From positions 1 through 18,332 of the forward strand of contig JACMOJ010000211.1 of assembly GCA_014378085.1 (NCBI GenBank): a stretch of DNA of 18,332 bases, read 5' to 3'. Below the pieces are notes generated by a model. It saw only the letters and a program-made list of their open reading frames with translations, ran no database searches and was not told the origin of the DNA. Position numbers and translations under genes: made by a program. Shown here in pieces: positions 7,490 to 15,802 of the stretch. Position 1 is the first letter of the stretch; the number at the start of each line of letters is the position of its first letter. The stretch is from Burkholderiales bacterium (GTDB lineage: Bacteria; Pseudomonadota; Gammaproteobacteria; Burkholderiales; Usitatibacteraceae).

Positions 7490-7888
7490 ATGACCCAACC
7501 ACTTGCGCCAATCCGCGTTCAATTCGCCAAAGCTGGCAACTACTATCGCCTAGAGGCGTCGGTTTCGCGACTGCTCCCTAGAGAGGTACCCGAGGTAATA
7601 GCAGCCTACACCGCGGTATGGACTAAGCCTGAGGAGATCGAGAGTGTTGCTGTCGGCAGTGTTTCGGGCGATGCTCTAATACTTACCATGATTGCCGACC
7701 ACGAGATTCGTGCAACCGAGAGACCAGCAGATTTGGCGCGTGCACTCACTTATGCGATTTGGCAACGTCTAGACCGTTACACTAAGGTAACAATAGAGAC
7801 CACCTACCTAGGCGAATCCCCAGACGCACATTTCGAATTTGGTGAAGAGCAGTACGCAACAGCGTACGGCGCGCGGTTTGAGAACTAG
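7490..7888 (+). CDS. Unrecognised 132-residue protein
   Basis: I do not recognise a family. The predicted protein is soluble, slightly acidic, has no signal peptide, and alternates beta-type strands (IRVQFAKAGNYYRLEASV, ESVAVGSVSGDALILTMIA) with helices (PADLARALTYAIWQRLDRY). Two things argue for a real gene: a sensible amino acid profile over the whole frame, and termination exactly where purL ends on the other strand. Codon use differs from the neighbours: AGA twice, ATA three times and CTA four times in 132 codons, which suggests an acquired or weakly expressed gene. An in-frame TAA at 7478-7480 limits the start to the ATG at 7490. No AGGAG-like site precedes it, and a 6-bp inverted repeat (7464-7469 and 7484-7489) ends right before the ATG. 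Confidence 0.7.
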   Translation: MTQPLAPIRVQFAKAGNYYRLEASVSRLLPREVPEVIAAYTAVWTKPEEIESVAVGSVSGDALILTMIADHEIRATERPADLARALTYAIWQRLDRYTKVTIETTYLGESPDAHFEFGEEQYATAYGARFEN

Positions 7889-10800
7889 TTAACCCACCCA
7901 ACGCCGCGCATTTTCAAACATGCGCAGCCACGGACTCGGCGCTGGCAACGTACCCTTTTGATCTACCAAGCGCCACTCGTTCGGCCGCCACGATAAATTT
8001 GCCGCCAAAGTGGCTCGCTCAGGATGCGGCATCATGATAGTGAAGCGACCATCTGGCGTCGTAAATGCCGTCATACCCTGCGGTGAGCCATTCGGATTGG
8101 ACGGATACTTTTCGGTCGCAGCGCCGGTATGGTCCACAAACTGCGCCGCGCAAGTCCAGCGCGCCGCCGCCATATGTAACTGATCGCGAAACACGGCTCT
8201 GCCCTCGCCGTGCGCCGTCGGCACTGGGATCACAGAGCCGCTCATGCCGGCGAAAAAGATGGACGGCGATTCACGAATCTGGAGCAAAACGGTCCGCGCT
8301 TCGTATTGCTCGCTCCGGTTTCGCTCAAAATGCGGCCAATTCTCCGCGCCGGGAATAATCTCCGCTAAGTTGGACATCATCTGGCAACCGTTACACACCC
8401 CAAGTGCAAACGCGTCGGTTCGCGCAAAGAACCGCGCAAACTCGTCCCGTGCTCTTGCGTTGAACAAGATGGATTTGGCCCACCCCTCACCTGCGCCAAG
8501 CACGTCACCATAGGAGAACCCTCCGCAGGCTGCCAACCCCTGAAAATCGGCTAGCGACACGCGCCCTTCGATGATGTCACTCATGTGCACATCGACCGCA
8601 CTGAACCCCGCCTTGACAAACGCATGCGCCATCTCAACCTGGCCGTTTACGCCTTGCTCTCGGAGGATCGCCACCTTCGGCTGTGCCATCTCACTGGGCA
8701 GTGGCGCGGTCGGGACGCAACCGATGTCGAACGTGAGCCGTGAAAAGAGTCCGGAATCGTTGCGATCATCAATCCGCGCGAACTCTTCGCAGCTGGTGGC
8801 TGGGTTGTCACGCAGTGACTGAATGAGGTGGCTAGTCTTGCTCCATGCTTTTTGTAAATTCGTGCGACTTTCGACGAACAACGCCTTGGCGGTGCGCACC
8901 AGCCGCAACTCGTCGGAATTGTTCGGGTGACCAACCACATGGGTGATCGCGCCCAAGCCAACACGACGAAATTCGGCCATGACTGCGGCCCGATCGGCAC
9001 GCCGAATCTGTAGCACGGCACCGAGCTCCTCGTTAAAGAGCGCACTAAGTACACTCGAATTCATGCCGAGTTTTTGCGTGTCCGTGGTCGCGTCGTAGTC
9101 GTCGACATCCGTCTCGCGCGCCGAGAACGTCAACTCATCAAGATACAGCGTCACACCGCGCCGAGCGGCAAACATCATTTCGGCCACCGTAGTGAGCAGT
9201 CCGCCATCTGAACGATCGTGGTAAGCAAGTATTAAGTCGGCTCGAGCCAGCTTCCGAATGACGGCAAAGTACTTCTTAAGTGATTCCGCATCATCGACAT
9301 CTGGCGCAACACCGCCCAGCGCTGAATAAACCTGCGCCAGCGCGGAGCCACCGAGGCGGTTCTTGCCCGCGCCCAGATCAATCAATACAAGTTCGGTATC
9401 AGCCGCTTCCGAGAGGACAGGCGACAATGTCTTGGTCGCGTCGGTCACCACCGCAAATGCCGAAATCACGAGAGAAATCGGCGACACCACCTTTTTGCTG
9501 GCATCACCTTCCTGCCAAGAGGTTTGCATTGAGAGCGAATCTTTTCCAACGGGGATACCAATCCCCAGCTTTGGGCACAAATCCATGCCGACGGCCTCAA
9601 CCGTTGCAAAAAGGTCCGCATCCTCGCCGGCAAAACCTGCTGCAGCCATCCAGTTAGCAGACAGCTTAATGCCAGAAATATCCTCAATATCTGCGGCGAC
9701 GATGTTTGTGATGGCCTCACCAACAGCCATCCGCCCCGACGCCGGTGCGTTGATCACCGCAATTGGCGCTCTTTCTCCCATCGCCATCGCTTCGCCGCGA
9801 ATAGTGTTAAAACCCATCAGTGTCACGGCGCAATCTGCAACCGGCACCTGCCAACGGCCAACAAACTGATCGCGGACAGTCAACCCACCCACCGAACGGT
9901 CACCGATAGTAATCAAGAATGACTTATCGGCGACCGTCGGCAATTGCAGAACGCGATAGATGGCCTCGCCAATAGGAATGGTGTCGGTTACGAATGGCTC
10001 GACGTCGCGGTGCACCGTACGCACATCCCGGTGCATTTTGGGGGGGTTACCCAGCAGCACATCCATTTCCATTGTCACTGGTGAATTCTCGAACAGGGAA
10101 TCGTCCACGACCAACATTTGCTCGGTGGTCGCCCGCCCGACAACTGCGAACGGACAGCGCTCACGCGCACATAGCGCTGATAATTTGCGTAGCGATTCGG
10201 GCCCAATGGCGAGAACGTAACGCTCCTGCGATTCGTTTGACCAGATTTCTCGGGGACTCATTCCCGCTTCAATTGAGGGCACCTTGCGAAGATCAAAAAC
10301 AGCACCAACACCGCCGGAATGAGCCAACTCCGGAAGCGCATTGGAGATACCACCGGCACCAACGTCATGAATCGAGAGAATCGGATTCGCCGCGCCAAGC
10401 TGCCAGCAAGCGTCAATAACCTCTTGGCAACGCCGTTGCATTTCGGCATTGGCGCGCTGAACAGAATCAAAATCGAGAGCCTCCGTGTTTGACCCGGAAG
10501 AAACCGATGACGCCGCGCCTCCCCCCAATCCGATCCGCATTCCCGGGCCCCCAAGCTGCACGAATAAGGTGCCTGCTGGCAGGGGTTTTTTGTGGGTATG
10601 TCGCGCGGAGATATTGCCATAGCCTCCGGCGATCATGATCGGCTTATGGTAGCCCCGCATCACACCGTTAGCAGGCTGTTCATAGCTTCGAAAGTACCCA
10701 CACAAATTGATGCGGCCAAACTCGTTGTTGAACGCCGCGCCGCCAATCGGCCCTTCGATCATGATGTCTAGGGGTGAGGCGATTCTCGTTGGTTTGCCGT

Positions 10801-11890
10801 AGAGAGCCTCCCATTCGTGGATGTACCCAGGTATTCGCAAGTTTGAAACCGAAAAGCCAGTCAGCCCAGCTTTGGGCTTTGCGCCGATTCCAGTTGCCCC
10901 CTCATCGCGAATTTCCCCGCCTGCGCCGGTCGCGGCACCTGGCCAAGGCGCGATTCCAGTTGGATGATTATGGGTTTCCACTTTCATCAATATGTGGGTT
11001 TCATCAGCCGTAAAACCGTATCGCCCATCACCCGCAGGAAAAAAACGATCAATGTGCGCGCCCGCCATTACCGCCGAGTTGTCTGAGTAAGCCACCACGG
11101 TCCCGCCCGGCGATACCGCGTGCGTGTTGCGAATCATGCCAAACAAACTTTGATTTTTTTCAACGCCATCAATGGTCCAACGCGCGTTGAAAATTTTGTG
11201 GCGACAGTGTTCCGAATTAGCCTGTGCAAACATCATCAGCTCTACGTCGGTCGGATTTCTAGCGACGCGGACGTAGTAGTCGTACAGGTACTCAACTTCA
11301 TCAGCCGACAGGGCAAGGCCCATCTCAACATTGGCCCGTTCAAGGCCGTCACGGCCCCCACTGAGGACATCGATCAAACTAAGCGGCGTCGGTGCCTGCG
11401 TCAAAAACAGCGTACTCGCGTCAAAATCCGCCGGGCGCAGAACTTCCGTCATGGGATCATGCAGGCCCGATGCAACAGCGGTGCGCTCAGCATTGGTCAA
11501 CGCTGAATAGCCTTCGATGCGATACGCAATGCCGCGCTCTATCCGGCTGATGCAGTCTAGCCCGCAGTTATGGGCGATGTTGGTCGCTTTGGACGACCAA
11601 GGCGAAACAGTACCGTCACGCGGAATCACCACAACCGAGGCAGAGACCACATCGGGACATGACTCCCCATAAGTTAGCAGCCTCGCTAATGTCTGCAATT
11701 CTGCGGCTGTTAACGGTCGAGTCGTATCCACAAAATGCACAAACTGCGCGGCGACTGAATCGATAGGAAGCGCTGCTGCGCGGAAGCTTTCAAGCAGCTT
11801 ATTTACGCGGAATGGCGACAAGGCCACCGGGCCACGCAAAGCGATTGGCACCGCAACAGGTTCTGTGGCGGAGGCGGGCTTGAGATTCAT
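7889..11890 (-). CDS. purL: Phosphoribosylformylglycinamidine synthase, large single-chain form
   Basis: Catalyses the fourth step of de novo purine synthesis, FGAR + glutamine + ATP to FGAM, in the cytoplasm. This is the long (1333-residue) proteobacterial form that fuses all three modules. The N-terminal domain starts with ALSPFRVNKLLESF. The tandem FGAM synthase domains carry ANSEHCRHKIF, the HNHP block beginning HNHPTGIAPWPGAATGAGG, and later NDVGAGG-like and GKDSLSM motifs. The C-terminal class I glutaminase has nucleophile Cys1166 in GVCNGCQMM and His1289/Glu1291 in PHPER. The ATG at 11888-11890 is preferred: the frame stays open to a TTG at 11953, but that start would sit on the likely -10 box. 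The stop abuts the stop of the convergent gene at 7490. Confidence 0.98.
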   Translation of the reverse strand: MNLKPASATEPVAVPIALRGPVALSPFRVNKLLESFRAAALPIDSVAAQFVHFVDTTRPLTAAELQTLARLLTYGESCPDVVSASVVVIPRDGTVSPWSSKATNIAHNCGLDCISRIERGIAYRIEGYSALTNAERTAVASGLHDPMTEVLRPADFDASTLFLTQAPTPLSLIDVLSGGRDGLERANVEMGLALSADEVEYLYDYYVRVARNPTDVELMMFAQANSEHCRHKIFNARWTIDGVEKNQSLFGMIRNTHAVSPGGTVVAYSDNSAVMAGAHIDRFFPAGDGRYGFTADETHILMKVETHNHPTGIAPWPGAATGAGGEIRDEGATGIGAKPKAGLTGFSVSNLRIPGYIHEWEALYGKPTRIASPLDIMIEGPIGGAAFNNEFGRINLCGYFRSYEQPANGVMRGYHKPIMIAGGYGNISARHTHKKPLPAGTLFVQLGGPGMRIGLGGGAASSVSSGSNTEALDFDSVQRANAEMQRRCQEVIDACWQLGAANPILSIHDVGAGGISNALPELAHSGGVGAVFDLRKVPSIEAGMSPREIWSNESQERYVLAIGPESLRKLSALCARERCPFAVVGRATTEQMLVVDDSLFENSPVTMEMDVLLGNPPKMHRDVRTVHRDVEPFVTDTIPIGEAIYRVLQLPTVADKSFLITIGDRSVGGLTVRDQFVGRWQVPVADCAVTLMGFNTIRGEAMAMGERAPIAVINAPASGRMAVGEAITNIVAADIEDISGIKLSANWMAAAGFAGEDADLFATVEAVGMDLCPKLGIGIPVGKDSLSMQTSWQEGDASKKVVSPISLVISAFAVVTDATKTLSPVLSEAADTELVLIDLGAGKNRLGGSALAQVYSALGGVAPDVDDAESLKKYFAVIRKLARADLILAYHDRSDGGLLTTVAEMMFAARRGVTLYLDELTFSARETDVDDYDATTDTQKLGMNSSVLSALFNEELGAVLQIRRADRAAVMAEFRRVGLGAITHVVGHPNNSDELRLVRTAKALFVESRTNLQKAWSKTSHLIQSLRDNPATSCEEFARIDDRNDSGLFSRLTFDIGCVPTAPLPSEMAQPKVAILREQGVNGQVEMAHAFVKAGFSAVDVHMSDIIEGRVSLADFQGLAACGGFSYGDVLGAGEGWAKSILFNARARDEFARFFARTDAFALGVCNGCQMMSNLAEIIPGAENWPHFERNRSEQYEARTVLLQIRESPSIFFAGMSGSVIPVPTAHGEGRAVFRDQLHMAAARWTCAAQFVDHTGAATEKYPSNPNGSPQGMTAFTTPDGRFTIMMPHPERATLAANLSWRPNEWRLVDQKGTLPAPSPWLRMFENARRWVG

Positions 11891-11952
11891 GGGTGAACGC
11901 GAATAAATGAGAAGCGGATTGGGCTGATTGGTGCGGAGCCCTAAGACCACCA

Positions 11953-11958
11953 ATTATA
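11953..11958 (-). promoter_or_regulatory. Probable -10 box for purL
   Basis: A perfect TATAAT on the minus strand lies 62 bases upstream of the purL ATG and just after the ygfX-like gene ends. No good -35 is present at 16-18 bases; TGCAAG at 17 bases is poor. It suggests that purL is transcribed separately from the ygfX-like gene. I saw no purine riboswitch-like leader between it and the ATG. Confidence 0.45.
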
Positions 11959-11994
11959 GACGCCCAGTACGCGCCCTTGCAGCAGGAAAATGCA

Positions 11995-12537
11995 CTATCG
12001 CCACTTGAGCATTACGCGGACGCGACGAAATTCCTCGGCATCGATGCTGTCCGCCCAAATGGACAGAACGCGGGGAAACCAGCGTCGCCAAACGGCGTCG
12101 CCCGGCATCACATACGAAATACTAGTGAAGTAAATAGAAACATAACACCGCAGCAAAACGATCGTTTCAGCGTCGACCATGCCTCCTGCACGGTGGGGGA
12201 AGCGGAAACGCAGCCGCATAACAAGCTGTCGCGCTAAATGTGCACCACCCTGAGCATCACCCTGAGGCGAAATTGCCGCGCCAACGTTCGAATCAACCGT
12301 GCGGCTTTCAAGGGAGAAAGCTGAGATGGCTCTTGCATTACGCTGCCTGACGTAATACACATCAATTACCGTCACAAGGAACACCGCCGTTGCGATAATT
12401 GCCCGCCCCCAGTCTGGCAAATCCACCAGAAACACCACCGCTAACGCCCCTACGGGAGCAAGTAGCGTCAGCCCTAAATTCGCCTTAGACGGGCGCAGGG
12501 TGATCCATCGAAGGTCAGCAGATTGACTCGAAATCAT
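11995..12537 (-). CDS. YgfX-like small membrane protein
   Basis: A 180-residue protein with two hydrophobic helices (about 21-39 and 43-62) close to the N-terminus and a soluble C-terminal part. Two features fit E. coli YgfX (about 135 residues): the opening SADLRW followed by a double membrane hairpin, and the C-terminus WADSIDAEEFRRVRVML, which lines up with the YgfX tail (ADSMDEAEWRDLRRIL, from memory). The context fits too, since ygfX lies divergent from ygfZ in enterobacteria. YgfX has been proposed as a toxin (CptA) acting on MreB/FtsZ and partnered with SdhE (CptB); that role is disputed. The ATG at 12535-12537 is preferred over an upstream TTG at 12552. The protein is about 45 residues longer than YgfX in its middle. 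No sdhE gene is next to it. Confidence 0.65.
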   Translation of the reverse strand: MISSQSADLRWITLRPSKANLGLTLLAPVGALAVVFLVDLPDWGRAIIATAVFLVTVIDVYYVRQRNARAISAFSLESRTVDSNVGAAISPQGDAQGGAHLARQLVMRLRFRFPHRAGGMVDAETIVLLRCYVSIYFTSISYVMPGDAVWRRWFPRVLSIWADSIDAEEFRRVRVMLKWR

Positions 12538-12583
12538 GATGAGAACGCTCAACTGGTTGCGCGATGCTGGTTAGATGAGAATG

Positions 12584-12589
12584 TACAAT
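12584..12589 (+). promoter_or_regulatory. Possible -10 box for ygfZ
   Basis: TACAAT lies 31 bases before the ygfZ ATG in the 82-base divergent gap. No good -35 stands at 17 bases. Three CTGGTT copies lie around it (12553, 12567 and 12604), two of them within short palindromes. Confidence 0.3.
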
Positions 12590-12619
12590 TAGTCTAATGC
12601 AACCTGGTTGAAAAAATAC

Positions 12620-13657
12620 ATGAGCGATAGTTGGGTCAACACTCTGATTAGTTTGGGCGCGCAGTTTTCAGACGGCCGCCTAACACAATTTAGCGGCGTC
12701 ACCGCTGAGACTTCCATGGCGCGGACAGCGGGCATTTGCGACTTGTCTCATTACGGTTTGATCAAAATCACCGGCGACGACGCCGGGAAATTCTTACATG
12801 CTCAATTCACCAACGATATCGCATCGCTACCGTCTGGCCTGTCTCAGCTGAATGGCTGGTGTTCCCCAAAAGGACGCCTGTTGGCGGTCTTTTGGATTTG
12901 GCGGGTGGAAGATGCGTACTATTTATTGTTGCGGAAATCGCTCCAACCGATGATTCAGAAACGGTTGGGCATGTTCATTCTTCGCTCGAAAGTCGTTCTA
13001 GAGGATTTGAGCGGAACAACGGTGCGCATCGGTTTGATAAAAGTGTCGGGGGCCGAAGGCGCTGTGGACATTTTCAGTGGCAGCATCCCTGCGTTTGGCA
13101 GTGTCGCCACAACATCGAACGGCACGTCAGTACGGCTGAGCGCATTCCGCACCGTGTTAATTGCGGAACCAAACCACGCCCCCGCTGCTTGGCAAGCGCT
13201 TTGCGAAACAGCGCAACCATTGACCGCGAACGAATGGGACCTCGCGGCCGTCAACGAAGGGATCATAGAGGTCGTTCCAGACACCCAAGACAGCTATGTG
13301 CCGCAGATGGCGAATTTTGAGTTGGTCGGTGGCGTAAGTTTCAAGAAGGGATGTTATCCAGGGCAAGAAATCGTCGCGCGTACGCAGTATCGGGGCATCT
13401 TGAAACGACGCATGGCAAAAGTCTCTAGTTTTTCAAGCGCCGCCCTCAAGCCGGGGACACCAGTCTATTCCCCGCAGTTTCCAGACCAAAGTGTGGGAAG
13501 CGTGGCATTGTCCGCTCGTTGCACCGCCATTAAAGTTGTTTCGCTGATCGTTACACAACTCGAAGCGATCAATCACGACAATCTTTTTCTTGACCTTGCT
13601 TGCTTGCCGGAAAACAAACTCGTTATCGAGTCACTGCCCTACGCCTACCCCGCCTGA
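12620..13657 (+). CDS. ygfZ: YgfZ, folate-binding Fe-S cluster maintenance protein (GcvT-like)
   Basis: A 345-residue cytoplasmic protein of the YgfZ/IBA57 group. It uses tetrahydrofolate to help build or repair certain Fe-S enzymes such as MiaB. The hallmark motif KGCYPGQEIVART is present, with the essential cysteine at residue 245. The N-terminal GcvT-like part is also visible: GICDLSHYGLIKITGDDAGKFLHAQFTNDI, then GWCSPKGRLLAVFWIWR. The frame extends upstream to a TTG at 12608, but the ATG at 12620 fits the family N-terminus better, and neither has a strong binding site. The C-terminal domain has the usual GTPVYSP and VGSVALSA strands. It is divergent from the ygfX-like gene and converges on the GNAT gene. 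Confidence 0.93.
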   Translation: MSDSWVNTLISLGAQFSDGRLTQFSGVTAETSMARTAGICDLSHYGLIKITGDDAGKFLHAQFTNDIASLPSGLSQLNGWCSPKGRLLAVFWIWRVEDAYYLLLRKSLQPMIQKRLGMFILRSKVVLEDLSGTTVRIGLIKVSGAEGAVDIFSGSIPAFGSVATTSNGTSVRLSAFRTVLIAEPNHAPAAWQALCETAQPLTANEWDLAAVNEGIIEVVPDTQDSYVPQMANFELVGGVSFKKGCYPGQEIVARTQYRGILKRRMAKVSSFSSAALKPGTPVYSPQFPDQSVGSVALSARCTAIKVVSLIVTQLEAINHDNLFLDLACLPENKLVIESLPYAYPA

Positions 13658-13670
13658 CAGGTGCGACCAA

Positions 13671-14120
13671 TCAAAGCGTTCGGCGCATTTCAATATGTGA
13701 AATGCCGGCCTCGATAAATTCCTCGCCAACAGGCGCAAACCCCTGCTTACGGTAGAACTGCGCGGCATGCCTCTGCGCATAAAGGCGTACCTTTGAGTAC
13801 CGTCGCTGCTTTGCGTTTTCGCACAGAGCGTCGAGCATTTGCATACCGACGCCTTGGCCTCGCCAGGTTTGCAACACCGCCATACGCCCGACGCGTACCA
13901 TACCGTCTTCAAGCAACATTCGGGCAGTACCAATCGCCGCTCCATCAACACTGTTAGCGATCACATGCACCACGGCAGACGGGTCGCGGTCTAAATCGTC
14001 CAGTTCGAGCGCTAGAGGCACGCCTTGCTCGTGAACAAACACGGCGTAGCGAATCTCCGAGAGCACATCGTGTTGCAGCGCCCAGTCGGCGATTTGCACG
14101 TCAAATGCTGCGGTCGTCAT
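13671..14120 (-). CDS. GNAT-family N-acetyltransferase
   Basis: A 149-residue acetyl-CoA-dependent N-acetyltransferase of the YjcF/ElaA-like type. It has the VFVHEQGVPLALELDDLD block at about 27-44, typical of that subgroup, and motif A VGRMAVLQTWRGQGVGMQML at about 76-95, where RGQGVG contacts the pyrophosphate of acetyl-CoA. Motif B, LYAQRHAAQFYRKQGFAPVGEEF, follows and ends in the conserved pattern FYxxxGF. The substrate cannot be told from sequence. It starts 15 bases after the ppa stop, with a good binding site (AGGGTGAGAAG), so it is almost certainly co-transcribed with ppa. It converges with ygfZ, 13 bases apart. Confidence 0.93.
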   Translation of the reverse strand: MTTAAFDVQIADWALQHDVLSEIRYAVFVHEQGVPLALELDDLDRDPSAVVHVIANSVDGAAIGTARMLLEDGMVRVGRMAVLQTWRGQGVGMQMLDALCENAKQRRYSKVRLYAQRHAAQFYRKQGFAPVGEEFIEAGISHIEMRRTL

Positions 14121-14135
14121 TGGGTACTTCTCACC

Positions 14136-14684
14136 CTAAAACATGGGTTTCTTTTTTGCACTTTCATACCGCTTAATGCCCTCCGCGATTGCCTTTTTCG
14201 CCTCTACCAAACCAACCCAGCGATCAACCTTCACCCATTTCTTGGGCTCTAAATCCTTGTAGTGCTCAAAAAAGTGGGCGATCTGTTTTAGCTGAACTTC
14301 AGGCAGGTCCCTCACGCTTTTGATGCTTCGATAAATCGGCGTCAACTTGTCGATCGGGACGGCGAGCAATTTTTCGTCGGTACCCGCTTCGTCGGACATC
14401 TTTAACATGCCGAGCGGTCTGCAACGGACTACCACCCCGGGGATCAGCGGATGCGGGGTGATCACCAACACGTCAACCGGATCACCGTCATCTGACAGCG
14501 TATGCGGGATGTAGCCGTAGTTGCATGGGTAGTGCATGGCCGTTGACATAAAGCGATCGATGAACAGCGCGCCGGTGTCTTTATCCAACTCGTACTTGAT
14601 TGGATCACCGTTCATCGGAATTTCAATCACAACATTTACGTCGTTGGGAACATCTCGGCCCGAATCAACTCTATCTAAGTTCAT
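14136..14684 (-). CDS. ppa: Inorganic pyrophosphatase (family I)
   Basis: Hydrolyses pyrophosphate released by nucleic acid, protein and coenzyme synthesis; usually an essential cytoplasmic enzyme. Its 182 residues match the bacterial family I length. The signature D-x-D-P-x-D is at Asp66, Asp68 and Asp71 ([11 protein letters not shown]), with Glu21, Lys30 and the block [13 protein letters not shown] (50-62) forming the rest of the metal and phosphate site. The lysine-rich C-terminus and the [14 protein letters not shown] helix agree with proteobacterial enzymes. The ATG is preceded by AGGAT at a proper distance. A decayed insertion element ends only about 45 bases upstream, so the native promoter may have been displaced or may overlap the element's end. 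Confidence 0.97.
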   Translation of the reverse strand: MNLDRVDSGRDVPNDVNVVIEIPMNGDPIKYELDKDTGALFIDRFMSTAMHYPCNYGYIPHTLSDDGDPVDVLVITPHPLIPGVVVRCRPLGMLKMSDEAGTDEKLLAVPIDKLTPIYRSIKSVRDLPEVQLKQIAHFFEHYKDLEPKKWVKVDRWVGLVEAKKAIAEGIKRYESAKKKPMF

Positions 14685-14728
14685 AAATTCATCCTAAACA
14701 ACCAGCTGGTTATGCAAGGCGCGGTATT

Positions 14729-14753
14729 TTCCAATCGTAGGATGCGTCTGAAA
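14729..14753. repeat. Left terminal inverted repeat of the insertion sequence
   Basis: The 25 bases begin TTCCAAT and end GATGCGTCTGAAA. The reverse complement of 15767-15790 shares those outer 7 and inner 13 bases exactly. The middle differs by substitutions and one extra base. Confidence 0.8.
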
Positions 14754-14763
14754 CTGTTTTGTT

Positions 14764-15727
14764 TCAGGCGGCGATTTTGGGCCTACGGTTGAAGGACTGG
14801 AAGAGACGTCTCTTTGCCTCTTGGACTTGTTTTGCGGCTTCATTATCACTCAGCGCGATTGCGAGCTGCGAGAAGCCTTCTGGATCAATATCTAGGCGCA
14901 GGTGAGTGCGGAAGTCATGAATGAATTGCAGTCGTTCGTAGGGCGTGGCGATTTGATTTTGTGGGTAAGTCTTGTTGATCTTTCCTTTCGCATCCACAGT
15001 ATCGGTGGCGAAGTTACAGGGCCGGTGGAAATTGAGGTAGCGGTTCAGGGCATCCCGGTAGAAGCCATTGATTTCAGCGGCGTGTTTTTGGGGGTGTGGC
15101 GATAGACCATGATCTTTCGAACAACGGTTCCGTTTTTGCACTCAGCCAGCGCGTTGTCATTGGTGTGTCGAGGACGTAAGCAGGTGAATTCCACGTTTAG
15201 TTTGTTGAGTAATTTGGCTGTGTCATGGTTGATGTATTCGGAACCACCATCGGAGTGAAAGCCGAGGATTTTGAACGGGAAGGTTTCAAGCATCAATGCG
15301 ATGACAGGCGGCATGATCCTTGCCAAAGATCTGCTAGGCACGCATCAGAATGACCTTGGTCGCCGGGCCTGACAAGGTGTCGTGAAGGCTATCAACCTCG
15401 GCTAGCAGCTTCACCTCATCTGGTCCATGGCGATGGCCAAAACTGGTGCGGCTGGTGCGGCTGAGCGGCGCAAGTGAGCGCTCGTGGCGGTAGCGGACAA
15501 TCAGTATGGTCAGATGCTGACGGGTATAACCGATCAGACGTTGCAGGTAGACAAATAGCACGCCGCGCTGACCCTTCGTCCTTTTAAAATACCGATGGCG
15601 CTTGAGCACCGTTGAGACAAACCCGTAGCGAACTGTTTGATCGGCGGGGAGAGAGAACTCTATCTCTGCAGTACCCGCAAAGAAATTCTCGAATTTGCGC
15701 AATTGTGGCGAGCCGTGCGTCGTTCAT
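14764..15727 (-). pseudogene. Transposase pseudogene (two frameshifts and internal deletion)
   Basis: The gene once read from ATG at 15725-15727 (MNDARLATIAQIREFL...) to the TGA at 14764-14766. A one-base gain in the A-run at 15679-15681 shifts the frame to AGTAEIEFSLPADQ. That frame runs through the helix-turn-helix region (SLAPLSRTSRTSFGHR, LAEVDSLHDTLSGPATK) to a stop at 15334-15336. An estimated 90-100 residues are missing here, including the first catalytic Asp. The frame resumes with VIALMLETFPFKILGFHSDGGSEYIN, which has the second Asp, and NDNALAECKNG, which has the Glu. A one-base loss in the G-run at 15090-15094 then moves the frame again to PQKHAAEINGFYRDALNRYLNFHRPC and the C-terminal DNEAAKQVQEAKRRLF helix. 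It cannot be an active enzyme. Confidence 0.88.
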
Positions 15728-15766
15728 GTTGATGACCATTTCTGGATGATCGACCCAAAATCACCA

Positions 15767-15790
15767 TTTCAGACGCATCTGCCATTGGAA
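15767..15790. repeat. Right terminal inverted repeat of the insertion sequence (first copy)
   Basis: Starts TTTCAGACGCATC and ends TTGGAA. It is the inverted partner of 14729-14753 and is repeated with 22 of 24 bases identical at 15803-15826. Confidence 0.8.
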
Positions 15791-15802
15791 ACACGCTACC
15801 CT

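Larger units (their letters stand above)
14729..15790 (-). mobile_element. Decayed insertion sequence with rve/DDE transposase
   Basis: An element of about 1.06 kb bounded by inverted repeats at 14729-14753 and 15767-15790 and filled by one broken transposase gene on the minus strand. The protein pieces belong to the integrase-core (rve) transposases common in betaproteobacteria, related to the IS481/IS3 groups. I cannot fix the exact ISfinder family. No target-site duplication is visible at either plausible right boundary. It lies between ppa and the HNH gene, where insertion would not break a gene. Confidence 0.85.

Noticed and set aside
11891..11953. Extended N-terminus of PurL from TTG 11953
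   Set aside because: It overlaps the TATAAT box, and the extra residues do not resemble the family N-terminus.
11891..11994. Purine riboswitch or leader upstream of purL
   Set aside because: The space after the likely -10 is only about 60 bases and no aptamer-like fold is apparent.
14748..14767. CTGAAAC/GTTTCAG inverted repeat as terminator
   Set aside because: The stem is only 7 bp and AT-rich, it overlaps the transposase stop and terminal repeat, and no T-run follows.
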